Positions 16,989-24,628 of a stretch of 64,000 nucleotides of DNA are shown piece by piece (within the stretch, counting starts at the first letter, position 1; every line of letters starts with the position of its first letter). The DNA comes from DATKUC01 sp964553615 (GTDB lineage: Bacteria; Spirochaetota; Spirochaetia; DSM-27196; DATKUC01). The notes below the pieces were generated by a model. The model had not been told where the DNA came from and did not search any database. It worked only from the letters and a program-made list of their open reading frames with translations. The position numbers were made by a program, and so were the translations under genes. The DNA lies in assembly GCA_964553615.1 (NCBI GenBank), contig CAZKMA010000019.1, positions 11,160 through 75,159 of the forward strand, given 5' to 3'.

Positions 16989-18038
16989 TCAATCTCTCGT
17001 GTGCGTTTCGATCTCTTCGATGAGCACGGTACGCCGCTCTTTCATTGATCGCTGCGCAGCAAGACCGATGAGGATCGGCTTCAGGCCGTCGACCCCGCTC
17101 ACCGGTGCAGGAGTTCCTGACTGGAGCGAAGCAACGAATGCTCGCGATTCGGCAATGAACGCATCGGCGTAACGCTCGAGAAAGAACCAGAGCGGTTTGC
17201 CGGCGCGAAGGCCATCCGCCCCCATGAGCGTAACGGTGTTGCCGGTATCGTTCTCCACCCGCAGCATCCCTTCGCTCCCGAAGACCTCCACTCGCTGGTC
17301 GTACCCGTAGACTGCCCTGCGGCTGTTGTCTATGATGCCGAGCGCACCGTTTGCAAATCGAAGGGTAATTACCGCGGTATCTACATCGCCCGCAAGGCCA
17401 ATTTCGGGATCGACCAGCACCGCACCGGACGCGCTGACCTCAACCACGTCGCTACCGGCTATGAATCGCGCCATGTCGAAATCGTGGATGGTCATGTCGA
17501 GGAACATCCCCCCGGATACCTTCACGTATTCGAGAGGGGGCGGTTCCGGATCCCGGGACGTGATCTTCAAGAGCTGTACCTGCCCGATGTCACCGCCCGA
17601 AACGGCTGCCTGCAGCGCCGCGAAATTGTGGTCGAAACGACGGTTGAAACCGACCTGCATGGTTACCCCCGCAGCTTCGACCCTGGCCAGTGCCGCGAGA
17701 ACTTTTCCTGCATCGAGATCTATCGGCTTTTCACAGAAGATATGCTTCCCCGCATCCGCTGCCTCACCGACTATCCGTGCATGGGTATCCGTGCTCGAGC
17801 AGACATATACCGCATCAATCGTTGGATCGCCCAGGATATCATGATAGTCGGTGCTCGTCTCAGGAATCGACAGTTCATCGATCCACTCCTGTGCCTGCGC
17901 AATCCGTGGGTCGGCGACCCACCGCACCTCGGCACTATCGACATGCCGTACAAGATTAGTCGCATGGATGCGTCCTATTCGTCCGGTACCGATAATGCCG
18001 ATGGTAACCGGACCTTCAATGGATGTATTCCCGTTCAT
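16989..18038 (-). CDS. iolG: Inositol 2-dehydrogenase (Gfo/Idh/MocA family)
   Basis: NAD-dependent oxidoreductase of 349 residues that oxidises myo-inositol (or scyllo-inositol/chiro-inositol) to the 2-keto form, the first catabolic step. Seen in the sequence: Rossmann motif GIIGTGRIGRIHATNL near the N-terminus, the signature EKPIDLDAGKVLAAL (catalytic lysine), RFDHNFAALQ, and the active-site Asp/His in MFLDMTIHDFDMARF. ATG at 18038 has GGGAG 6 nt upstream; the 19 extra codons of the longer frame are Cys-rich and unlike the family. It is the first gene of the iolG-iolE-gntR-TSUP unit. A strong -10 (TATAAT) lies just upstream. Confidence 0.9.
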   Translation of the reverse strand: MNGNTSIEGPVTIGIIGTGRIGRIHATNLVRHVDSAEVRWVADPRIAQAQEWIDELSIPETSTDYHDILGDPTIDAVYVCSSTDTHARIVGEAADAGKHIFCEKPIDLDAGKVLAALARVEAAGVTMQVGFNRRFDHNFAALQAAVSGGDIGQVQLLKITSRDPEPPPLEYVKVSGGMFLDMTIHDFDMARFIAGSDVVEVSASGAVLVDPEIGLAGDVDTAVITLRFANGALGIIDNSRRAVYGYDQRVEVFGSEGMLRVENDTGNTVTLMGADGLRAGKPLWFFLERYADAFIAESRAFVASLQSGTPAPVSGVDGLKPILIGLAAQRSMKERRTVLIEEIETHTRD

Positions 18039-18062
18039 CTGCTGCTCCCTGTTTCGGCACTC

Positions 18063-18103
18063 ATTATACGCTCGGCATTCCGGGCAAGTAAACAAGTTGC
18101 CCG
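18063..18103 (-). promoter_or_regulatory. Candidate iolG promoter with overlapping inverted repeat
   Basis: Minus-strand -10 TATAAT at 18068-18063 and -35-like TTTACT at 18092-18087 with an 18-nt spacer. A 23-bp inverted repeat covers the -35: arms CGGGCAA (18081-18087) and TTGCCCG (18097-18103). It looks like an operator but differs from the palindrome before iolB, so the two iol units may not share the same repressor site. Confidence 0.55.
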
Positions 18104-18163
18104 CTGTTCTGTTTGAAACCTGAGGCTTGCATCTTCCTCCACAAAGTCCGAGGATAGCCCATC

Positions 18164-18757
18164 GTGAGTGACCACTTGCACGCCGCTTCGGCGCATCAGA
18201 TCCTGGGCCGCTACCACCGGTTCATCCAACACATCGACGCAGAGAGCAAAGGGCTCTTCGGCCGGCACCGATTGCACATCAAGTGCCGTGCAGGATGTGC
18301 GCTCTGCTGCACCCGCATCACCGTCCTCCCGCTCGAGTGGCACGCGCTGCGTGTTGCCCACCCGGATGTCCTTCGTGAAAGGAGCAGCGCACGCCGCAAC
18401 GGGGAAAGATCCACGTGCGCCTTCCTGAAAGACAATGTGTGTACGGTGTACGGCGCCCGGCCGACGATCTGCCGACTTCAGGGGCTCGCACTCCGCTACG
18501 AAGTCGAAGAGTACGACTGGGAAGGAAAGCGGATACACCGAGTTTCGCCACAGTGGCAACTACGCCACTGCGATCTCAACTTCACCTCACTCGGGGCAGA
18601 CGAATCGAGGCGGCTTCTTGTGGGAGACAATCTCGTTCAGATGCCGGAGGTCAACCGCGTGTTGTCGTCGTTGAATGAGGTATTCCTTGCAACGCCTCCC
18701 GGCGAACGATTCACCCCGGGCCAACGAGTCTTCCTCGACGGCGATGGAACCGTGTAG
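18164..18757 (+). CDS. YkgJ-like cysteine-cluster protein
   Basis: Protein of 197 residues with the pattern of the CxxCxxCC zinc/iron-cluster family (PF03692, YkgJ/FliB-like). The first cluster is CRAGCALCC (Cys41, 45, 48, 49); the second is CAFLKDNVCTVYGARPTICR, which matches the C-x(6-7)-C-x-x-Y-x-x-RP-x-x-C signature. The biochemical role of the family is poorly defined: metal binding, with a link to protein methylation proposed for FliB relatives. GTG at 18164 has GAGGAT 8 nt upstream. It is divergent from iolG and convergent with the amidohydrolase gene, so it is probably expressed alone and not part of inositol catabolism. Confidence 0.85.
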   Translation: MSDHLHAASAHQILGRYHRFIQHIDAESKGLFGRHRLHIKCRAGCALCCTRITVLPLEWHALRVAHPDVLRERSSARRNGERSTCAFLKDNVCTVYGARPTICRLQGLALRYEVEEYDWEGKRIHRVSPQWQLRHCDLNFTSLGADESRRLLVGDNLVQMPEVNRVLSSLNEVFLATPPGERFTPGQRVFLDGDGTV

Positions 18758-18788
18758 ACGCGAACCACGGTGGAAAGCCCACGACAGA

Positions 18789-19625
18789 TCACCTCCTCGT
18801 CAGACCGTAGAAACGCTCGGCGGTTGCACCAAATATGTCCGCACGCTCATCTTCGCTGAGCGACGAGACTGCGTCTTCGACAATCCGGTAGACCGACCGG
18901 TACGGAGCTTCAAGAGTGCAGACGGGCCAGTCACTCCCGAACATGACACGCCGGGGGCCAAACAGGTTGATAACCGTTTCTATGTACCGGCGAAAATCTT
19001 CTTTCTTCCACGCACCGGATGCAGCCTCGGTGACCATCCCGCTGAGCTTGCACATGACGTTCTCACATGAGGCAACGTCTTGCAGCGCTCTCCGCCAGGT
19101 ATCGAACTCTCCGTCGCGGATAGCCGGCTTTGCAATGTGGTCTATAACGAATGGCTGATCGGGAAACATGCGAACAAACCTGCCTGTCTGCCCAAGATGA
19201 CGGGAGAAGATGAGGATATCGTATGTCAATCCAAATCCGGCGAGTTTTCCGATTCCGCGTGTGAATGCATTTCCCAGTATAAAATCATCATCCACTTCGT
19301 CGTGAACGACATGGCGCACGCCCTTCAGAAGAGCATGAACGGAAAGCCGCTCAAGGTCTCGTTCGACATCCGGGGCCCGCAGATCAACCCACCCGACCAC
19401 GCCTCCAATGAACCGATTGGACTCTGCAAGTGAAAGAAGCCATTCGGTCTCCGCGAGCGTCTGTCGCGCCTGAACGGCAACACTCATCTGCACACCGCTC
19501 GTTGACGCGGCAGCAACAAGATCCGGCGGAAGGAAGTCGCGTCGGATTGCATCCATACCGTCCGACATCCAGCCGTACTCTTCCTGGTTGTAGATCCAGA
19601 AATGCTGATGAGAATCCACTCTCAT
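18789..19625 (-). CDS. Amidohydrolase 2 family lactonase (fuconolactonase-like)
   Basis: TIM-barrel hydrolase of 278 residues in the PF04909 family. Seen: the N-terminal metal motif MRVDSHQHFWIYN, and the strands FVIDHIAKPAI and RVMFGSDWPVC with the conserved His and Asp ligands. The HQHFW start and overall length match L-fuconolactone/L-rhamnonolactone/galactonolactone hydrolases. The gene overlaps the zinc alcohol dehydrogenase by 4 bp (ATGA), and an aldo/keto reductase comes before that. So a path aldose to aldonolactone to aldonate is a natural reading, with this enzyme opening the lactone. The exact sugar is unknown. Confidence 0.85.
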   Translation of the reverse strand: MRVDSHQHFWIYNQEEYGWMSDGMDAIRRDFLPPDLVAAASTSGVQMSVAVQARQTLAETEWLLSLAESNRFIGGVVGWVDLRAPDVERDLERLSVHALLKGVRHVVHDEVDDDFILGNAFTRGIGKLAGFGLTYDILIFSRHLGQTGRFVRMFPDQPFVIDHIAKPAIRDGEFDTWRRALQDVASCENVMCKLSGMVTEAASGAWKKEDFRRYIETVINLFGPRRVMFGSDWPVCTLEAPYRSVYRIVEDAVSSLSEDERADIFGATAERFYGLTRR

Positions 19626-20644
19626 AACGAGAGATCCACCAGAATCTTCACAAACCGTGCAGGGTTCTCCGCCCAGTCGGCAAGTGCCTGACCCGCGTCA
19701 CCAATCCCGATCCGTCGAGACACTACCCGCTCGAGCGGCACAGATCGCTTCCCGAGGAAACGAACCACGCTGCGGAAGTCCATGACCGTTGCGTTGCGCG
19801 AACCGCGAACATCGAGCTCTTTCTGAACGAAGAGCCGTGTGGGAAGCGGTGCGTCTTCGCTCGCATAGCCTATGCACGCAATACGTCCGGAGAACGCTAC
19901 TTCCTCTACCGCGGCACGGTAAGTTGCGGGGTTTCCGACCGCCTCCACCACAACGTCCGGTCCATTCCCCGTGGTGAGTTCGGCCAGACTCTCGTGCAAT
20001 GACGCAACCCGGCTGTTGATTGTGTGTGTAGCGCCAAAGGCAATCGCGTTTGCGAGTTTCTCATCGTCTATATCGGTAGCAATGACGGTTGCGCCGCGAA
20101 GCCCTGCACGAACGATAGCCCCGAGTCCGATCATACCGCAACCGAATACGAGCACGGTATCGCTGTCTGTTACCCGGGCACGATCTACCGCGTGAAAACC
20201 GACCGTCAGCGGCTCGACAAACACCAGCTCTTCCGCAGAGAGCCCCTCCGGCGGAATGATCTTCTGCCACGGGACGGCGATATACTCGGTAAGCGCCCCA
20301 TCGCGTTGAACCCCGAGAGTTTGATTGTGCCGGCACGCATTCGGCCTTCCGCGCAGACAGGAGGTGCATCGCCCACAGTTCGTGTATGGCAGCACCGTTA
20401 CATCCATCCCCGGCTCGAGTGTGGCAGGAACATCGGATCCGCACGCAAGGATAGTCGCGGAAATCTCATGTCCGGGAATACGCGGGAAACCGGCCAACGC
20501 GTTCTTGCCGAGATAGGTGGAAAGATCCGATCCGCACATCCCGATAAATCGGATGCGGAGCAGGACCTCCGCCGCCCCTGCGGACGGTTCTGGAATGTCG
20601 ACGAGTGCGGTCTTCTTCGGCTCGGTTATCTGTAGTGCCTTCAT
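19622..20644 (-). CDS. Zinc-binding medium-chain alcohol dehydrogenase (sugar-acid/polyol type)
   Basis: NAD(P)-dependent MDR dehydrogenase of 340 residues. Visible: catalytic zinc ligands in FIGMCGSDLSTY and GHEISATILACG, the structural-zinc cysteine set CGRCTSCLRGRPNAC, then the Rossmann motif VLVFGCGMIGLGAIVRAG. Similarity is to L-idonate/L-galactonate 5-dehydrogenases and sorbitol dehydrogenases, which oxidise a secondary hydroxyl of a sugar acid or polyol. ATG at 20644 follows AAGGAT. It lies 3 bp after the aldo/keto reductase and overlaps the lactonase gene, so the three form a tight operon. Oxidation of the aldonate made by the lactonase is the likely job, an inference from order. Confidence 0.87.
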   Translation of the reverse strand: MKALQITEPKKTALVDIPEPSAGAAEVLLRIRFIGMCGSDLSTYLGKNALAGFPRIPGHEISATILACGSDVPATLEPGMDVTVLPYTNCGRCTSCLRGRPNACRHNQTLGVQRDGALTEYIAVPWQKIIPPEGLSAEELVFVEPLTVGFHAVDRARVTDSDTVLVFGCGMIGLGAIVRAGLRGATVIATDIDDEKLANAIAFGATHTINSRVASLHESLAELTTGNGPDVVVEAVGNPATYRAAVEEVAFSGRIACIGYASEDAPLPTRLFVQKELDVRGSRNATVMDFRSVVRFLGKRSVPLERVVSRRIGIGDAGQALADWAENPARFVKILVDLSL

Positions 20645-20647
20645 GAT

Positions 20648-21718
20648 TCATCCTTCTCCAACATAGGAATATTCGGGATCGATGAGTGATTCAGACTTCA
20701 TGTCATCCCAGAACTCTGCCGGTGCATGCCGACCTACCGATTCTACATTCTGGGCAACCCGGCTCGGATTTGCCGTATTGAGCGCGACAGAGCACACACC
20801 GGGAGCGGAAAGTCCGAATTCGACGCATGCGTCCGCAGGCTTCACGCCATGGCGCGTGCATAGCGCGAAAAACCGTTCGCGCCACCGGAACAGCTCTGCA
20901 TCCTCCGCCGGATCCGGAATACGGTAGTCGAAATAGGATCCTCCGGTCAGAAACCCCGCATTGAATACCGCGGAATTGATAATCCCCACCCCCTTCGTGT
21001 TGAGCTCCTCCACAAACTCGAGAAGCTCCTGCGGATGGGTGTAGATCGTGAGGCTGCAGGCAAGCATGATCCAGTCGAGATCCACCTGCCGCGATACCTC
21101 TTGAATGACTCTCCAATCCTTCGAACCGATACCGACTGCCGAGGTCTGGCCGCTGCGCTTGAGCTCGCCGAGCGCGCGGTACGCGTCCAGCACGTCCGAG
21201 AGTCTTCGCTCACGGTCCCCTGCGTCCGCTGCACCGTCGATGTACTCATCCGGGTCGTGGACAGAAACAAGATCGGGCCGGTACGGATCGCCAAGCAGTT
21301 CACATCCCTGCTCCCAGCACTCCTTCATGCCCGAGTAGGAGATTGCCTGTACCGCATCGAATGCGAGGTTCTTCCACACGCCCGGTTCGAACGTAGGCTC
21401 AGGCCCCTTGAGGGGAGCACGCTTCCAGCCGAGCTTGTTGCTGATGACCACACCATCGGGTGTTACGCCGAGCTCACGCAGCAATCTGCCGATCGTCTCG
21501 AGCGCGAGCCCGGCGCCGTACTTGCCCGCCGAGTCAAGAACCGCCGGAGGAGCAACATGACTGAACCACTCCGCGGCAATTGTCTTTTTCTGCTCCGGTG
21601 AGAGCTCAACGTAGAGATTGCCCATTGCGCTCGTACCAAAGATGATGGGGGGAACCATCATTCCACTTTTCCCAAGCGGGCGTCGTTCGGTAAGTATGTC
21701 CATACGACCATTGTACAT
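20648..21718 (-). CDS. Aldo/keto reductase (aldose 1-dehydrogenase-like)
   Basis: NAD(P)-dependent TIM-barrel oxidoreductase. The body starts RPLGKSGMMVPPIIFGTSAM. The catalytic tetrad can be placed: Asp and Tyr in VLDSAGKYGAG, Lys in VVISNKLGWKR, His in LVSVHDPDEY. The pattern resembles D-threo-aldose 1-dehydrogenases (L-fucose/L-galactose dehydrogenase), which make an aldonolactone. The open frame runs far upstream (to 22231) but that part lies antisense to the AraC-type regulator. I take ATG 21718 (AGGAG 3 nt before it) or ATG 21703 as the start. It is first in an operon with the zinc dehydrogenase and lactonase and is divergent from the regulator. Confidence 0.87.
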   Translation of the reverse strand: MYNGRMDILTERRPLGKSGMMVPPIIFGTSAMGNLYVELSPEQKKTIAAEWFSHVAPPAVLDSAGKYGAGLALETIGRLLRELGVTPDGVVISNKLGWKRAPLKGPEPTFEPGVWKNLAFDAVQAISYSGMKECWEQGCELLGDPYRPDLVSVHDPDEYIDGAADAGDRERRLSDVLDAYRALGELKRSGQTSAVGIGSKDWRVIQEVSRQVDLDWIMLACSLTIYTHPQELLEFVEELNTKGVGIINSAVFNAGFLTGGSYFDYRIPDPAEDAELFRWRERFFALCTRHGVKPADACVEFGLSAPGVCSVALNTANPSRVAQNVESVGRHAPAEFWDDMKSESLIDPEYSYVGEG

Positions 21719-21745
21719 GGCTCCTGTAGCGACGCAAGCCGCAAA

Positions 21746-22909
21746 TTGCGTATACTCTATCCTGTTTTGCGCAATGAAGAACTTCGCATCGCACTGTACA
21801 TGGGACTCAACGACAGCTACGAGCACGGCATTGTGCGTGGCATTGTGCGCTATGCCCGTGAAAAGACGCACTGGAAACTCTACGGTGCCGGGTGGATGTT
21901 TCGCGGGCTCGGCAACATTCGGGCCTGGCATGGGGATGGAATCATTGCGCGTGCCGAGTCCGCCGAACAGGCCCGGCTGCTCGCGGCAACCGGACTCCCG
22001 ACAGTGGACGTTGCCGGTGCCTATCTCGTACCCGGACTGCATCCGGTTACGGGCAACGACTATCAGACAGGAAAGACCGCGGGCAGACATCTGTCGGCCG
22101 CCGGATTCAGCAACTTTGCCTTCTGTGGCGTCGGAAACGTCGGGTGGTCTCTCGAACGACTGCGCGGCTACATGGATGGAGTCTCCGCGCCAGTCTCCGT
22201 TTTCGAACAAAGCCTGCCCTGGTGGGAACAACCCGAGGAGTTCGGCTCGCTACCCGCCTGGATCGAAGCGCTTCACCAGCCGGCCGGTCTCTTTGCCTGC
22301 AACGATACCGCGGGCATCAAGGTAACTGCGCTCTGCAAGCAGCTCGGAATCGTCGTCCCACGCGACATTGCGGTACTCGGCGTGGACAACGAGGAGATCC
22401 TCTGCGAGCTCTCGGATCCTCCGCTTTCCAGCATACCGCTCGACTGCGAGCAGATAGGCTACCGTGCCGCAGCCGAACTCGCTCGACTCATCGAGAATCA
22501 CGATGCCGCGGAGAAGAACAAAACACCGTTTCCCGTGGTGCCCGCTCTTCCCATTGTGGAACGCGCATCAACACAGACAATTCAGAGCAGCGATCCGGTT
22601 GTGGCCAGAGCTGCCGAATACATACGCGAACACGCGGACCGGAAGCTGCTCGTCTCCCGGATTGCTGCCGCGGCATCGGTATCCCGCAGGACCCTCGAGC
22701 TGAGGTTCCGCGCGGCAACAGGTCGGAGCGTCCACCAGGAGATTGTCCGGGCGCGGATGCAGCGTGCGGCAACCATCCTCCGCGAAACGAACCTCCCAAT
22801 CCGGGCGGTGGCCGTGCAATGCGGCATGACAACGCCGCAACGGTTCTACGCGCAGTTCCGCGCCGCAGAGGGATGTACCCCTTCCGAGTATCGTATGAAG
22901 TATCACTGA
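21746..22909 (+). CDS. XylR-type AraC family transcriptional regulator
   Basis: Regulator of 387 residues with the XylR layout: an N-terminal LacI/periplasmic-binding-like sensor domain (RIALYMGLNDSYEHGIVRGI, later DIAVLGVDNEEILCELS and PPLSSIPLDCEQIGY) and a C-terminal AraC double helix-turn-helix (LLVSRIAAAASVSRRTLELR and LPIRAVAVQCGMTTPQRFYA). Such proteins bind a sugar and activate a nearby operon. The aldo/keto reductase operon is divergent with a short gap, so it is the obvious target. The start is uncertain: TTG 21746 keeps full length, TTG 21767 is also possible, and a TATACT lies at 21750-21755. The last codons, including TGA, lie inside a repeated palindrome. Confidence 0.87.
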   Translation: MRILYPVLRNEELRIALYMGLNDSYEHGIVRGIVRYAREKTHWKLYGAGWMFRGLGNIRAWHGDGIIARAESAEQARLLAATGLPTVDVAGAYLVPGLHPVTGNDYQTGKTAGRHLSAAGFSNFAFCGVGNVGWSLERLRGYMDGVSAPVSVFEQSLPWWEQPEEFGSLPAWIEALHQPAGLFACNDTAGIKVTALCKQLGIVVPRDIAVLGVDNEEILCELSDPPLSSIPLDCEQIGYRAAAELARLIENHDAAEKNKTPFPVVPALPIVERASTQTIQSSDPVVARAAEYIREHADRKLLVSRIAAAASVSRRTLELRFRAATGRSVHQEIVRARMQRAATILRETNLPIRAVAVQCGMTTPQRFYAQFRAAEGCTPSEYRMKYH

Positions 22910-22922
22910 GCGTGTTGATAAA
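22897..22922 (+). repeat. Palindromic repeat, copy 3, overlapping the regulator stop codon
   Basis: GAAGTATCACTGAGCG followed by TGTTGATAAA: two or three changes from copy 1 on the left arm, right arm intact. The TGA stop of the AraC-type gene (22907-22909) is within it. Confidence 0.7.
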
Positions 22923-23013
22923 GTGCTACGGAACGCTGCCTGCCCAATAGCTGTCGGAGTCGCCGCCCCTCGTGCCTGCCAACGTCCCTGAGAAGTTGAG
23001 ATCTATCTCGAAA

Positions 23014-23763
23014 TCACGTGACCGGTTCCATCAACACGGTTGTTGATACTCCATGGGGGCCAAATATCCAGGCGCCGATGCCCCACGCGAGCAGAAGGCC
23101 CGCAATCTCATCCACAATGTAGTGCTGCTTCACGAACAACGTCGAGAGCATGACACCGAGCGCAACAACCGCCATCCCAATGGCAATTCCGCGGGTCAGA
23201 TTGCTCGGCCTGAGTCGGGCATAGCGGTACCATACATAGAAACAGATGACCGCTACACTCGCATGAAGACTCGGGAAACAGTTGAACGATGGATCAGTCG
23301 TGAAATGGTGGTACATGGCACTGGCAAGGGGGTTTCCCTGCAGAGGATGAGCAAGGAGCTCTGCCCGGTAGATATCGGTCGTGACCGGAAACACCATATA
23401 GACCAAATCAGAGATAAGATTGATCAGCACGAGCGACCAGGCAAGAGCATAGCCGGGTTTGTACGCAACAAAGGTAAAGTAGACCATGGTTATGGCGGAC
23501 AGGGGGTAGAAAAGATAGAGGTAGAAAATAGCCCATGCGGGGGCAAAGGGAATTGCATTGTCCAGTACGGTGTTCAGGTGAAAGCCCTGCGTGTACAGGG
23601 AGCCCGTCCAGTCGTATACAATGTTGTTGAGCAGGATGTAGAACAGCCCCAGTATCAGAATCAGGTTGAGCACAATGTGACTGACCCCTTCGGTTGTCCG
23701 GGACCTTCGTTTCCCGAACAGCAGTTTCTCGACCTGTGCCGGCAGGACCTGAAGTGCATGCAT
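23014..23763 (-). CDS. PAP2 superfamily membrane phosphatase
   Basis: Integral membrane protein of 249 residues of the PAP2 (type 2 phosphatidic acid phosphatase) superfamily, resembling the inositolphosphotransferase-like PAP2_3 branch. About six membrane segments are visible. The active-site motifs are CFPSLHAS (PSLH, proton-donor histidine) and FVKQHYIVDEIAG (nucleophile His and Asp). Substrates are typically phospholipid or isoprenoid phosphates on the outer face of the membrane. ATG at 23763 has GGAGG 5 nt upstream, much better than the upstream frame. The last residues (V-S-T-T-V-L-M) are encoded by a repeated palindrome, so the natural C-terminus was probably replaced or extended by that element. 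Confidence 0.85.
   Translation of the reverse strand: MHALQVLPAQVEKLLFGKRRSRTTEGVSHIVLNLILILGLFYILLNNIVYDWTGSLYTQGFHLNTVLDNAIPFAPAWAIFYLYLFYPLSAITMVYFTFVAYKPGYALAWSLVLINLISDLVYMVFPVTTDIYRAELLAHPLQGNPLASAMYHHFTTDPSFNCFPSLHASVAVICFYVWYRYARLRPSNLTRGIAIGMAVVALGVMLSTLFVKQHYIVDEIAGLLLAWGIGAWIFGPHGVSTTVLMEPVT
23030..23052 (-). repeat. Palindromic repeat, copy 4, coding for the PAP2 C-terminus
   Basis: On the minus strand GGAGTATCAACAACCGTG then TTGAT: the AACCG form. It encodes the Val-Ser-Thr-Thr-Val-Leu-Met near the end of the PAP2 protein. It is 129 bp from copy 3 in inverted orientation, the same geometry as copies 1 and 2, but the sequence between the pairs is unrelated. The 105 bp between the two stop codons here hold no gene. 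Confidence 0.75.
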
Positions 23764-23858
23764 ACGTGCCTCCGTACGAACAATGGTATACTGAAAATAC
23801 ACGAGACGCCAGCGAGGTACCGGGGGAAGAATCACCACAAGAGTAAAGGAGACGAATC

Positions 23859-24005
23859 ATGTTCAAGGAGTTCAAAGAGTTCGCCTTGCGCGGGAATGTC
23901 GTCGATATGGCGGTGGGAATTGTCATCGGCGCAGCGTTTGGATCGATTGTCACCTCCCTGGTGAGCGACGTCTTGATGCCGCCGACCGGGCTCCTGCGCG
24001 GCGTG
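23859..24005 (+). pseudogene. mscL: 5' fragment of mscL (large-conductance mechanosensitive channel)
   Basis: The first ~48 codons match MscL closely: MFKEFKEFALRGNVVDMAVG, then IVIGAAFGSIV and LMPPTGLLRG, covering the cytoplasmic N-helix and TM1. After codon 48 similarity stops (GVGLPFSSCLQM then unrelated residues to a stop at 24122), while a full MscL needs about 130-140 residues with TM2 and a C-terminal bundle. The open frame runs into the oppositely oriented gene ending at 24029. The start region is intact with AAAGGAG before the ATG, so the loss looks like a recent internal deletion. A pentamer pore cannot form without TM2, so I call it broken. An assembly deletion is the alternative. 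Confidence 0.8.
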
Positions 24006-24028
24006 GGGCTTCCGTTCTCGTCCTGCCT

Positions 24029-24418
24029 TCAGATGTTGTCTCGTGGAGAGCTCATAGCGCGTATTGCCGGGATAAGGAAAACGATCGTCAGCAGAAACAG
24101 GAGTGCAAACATTGCGACATAGATGGTCTGACCACGCTCTATATAGTAGCCGGGGCTGACGACAATCGTATAAAGTAGCATCCCGAATGCGGTAACGAGC
24201 AGAGATGGACCGTACTTTGATCGGACAAGGGTCAGGACACCTGACAGGAGCAGCAGCAGAGACGTACCGAACTCGGCTGTCAGGTGCAATCCGATCTCCG
24301 CTGGTCTTGAACTGAACTCGGGAACCTGTCCGGTCAGGATGAAGAATGTCCACATTGCACACATGAGAGCACCCACACAGATCGCGTATGCGGCTGGACC
24401 TCGCATTGCCTTTCCCAT
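24029..24418 (-). CDS. Hypothetical small membrane protein
   Basis: A 129-residue protein of unknown function with four hydrophobic segments (roughly residues 8-28, 47-65, 70-92, 98-120), the last followed by a short charged tail. ATG at 24418 has a GGGGGGA site at good distance. No motif ties it to a known family. It faces the truncated mscL tail to tail, and its 3' end overlaps the spurious extension of that frame. It may be expressed alone; the region to the next gene (24419-24628) includes a perfect palindrome at 24547-24571 that is oriented toward the next, plus-strand gene. Confidence 0.6.
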   Translation of the reverse strand: MGKAMRGPAAYAICVGALMCAMWTFFILTGQVPEFSSRPAEIGLHLTAEFGTSLLLLLSGVLTLVRSKYGPSLLVTAFGMLLYTIVVSPGYYIERGQTIYVAMFALLFLLTIVFLIPAIRAMSSPRDNI

Positions 24419-24546
24419 TTCGCGTCCCCCCCGTGTCTGTTACCCCACTCGAGCGTCAGCGTCGGTTAAAATTGGTCGGTGAATTGAAGCCGCGGGTATT
24501 ATCTCCCGTAATGCGCCGGATAACAAGGTCAGAGGCACAACGGAGC

Positions 24547-24571
24547 CCGTCTTTTCTTTTGACAAAGACGG
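24547..24571 (+). promoter_or_regulatory. 25-bp inverted repeat containing a TTGACA element
   Basis: CCGTCTTT (24547-24554) pairs exactly with AAAGACGG (24564-24571). TTGACA lies at 24559-24564 in the loop and right arm. It is 58-82 bp upstream of the oxidoreductase gene. No well-spaced -10 is obvious (AT-rich TTAACTATTAT follows at about 24 nt), so the promoter call is weak but the inverted repeat is real. Confidence 0.4.
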
Positions 24572-24628
24572 ATTCATGTGAGACATTTAACTATTATTTA
24601 CTGAAAGAAACAAAAGAGGCAGTGAAGC

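Noticed and set aside
21719..22231. N-terminal extension of the aldo/keto reductase
   Set aside because: The long frame is open but runs antisense to the AraC-type regulator and has no reductase similarity before residue 172.
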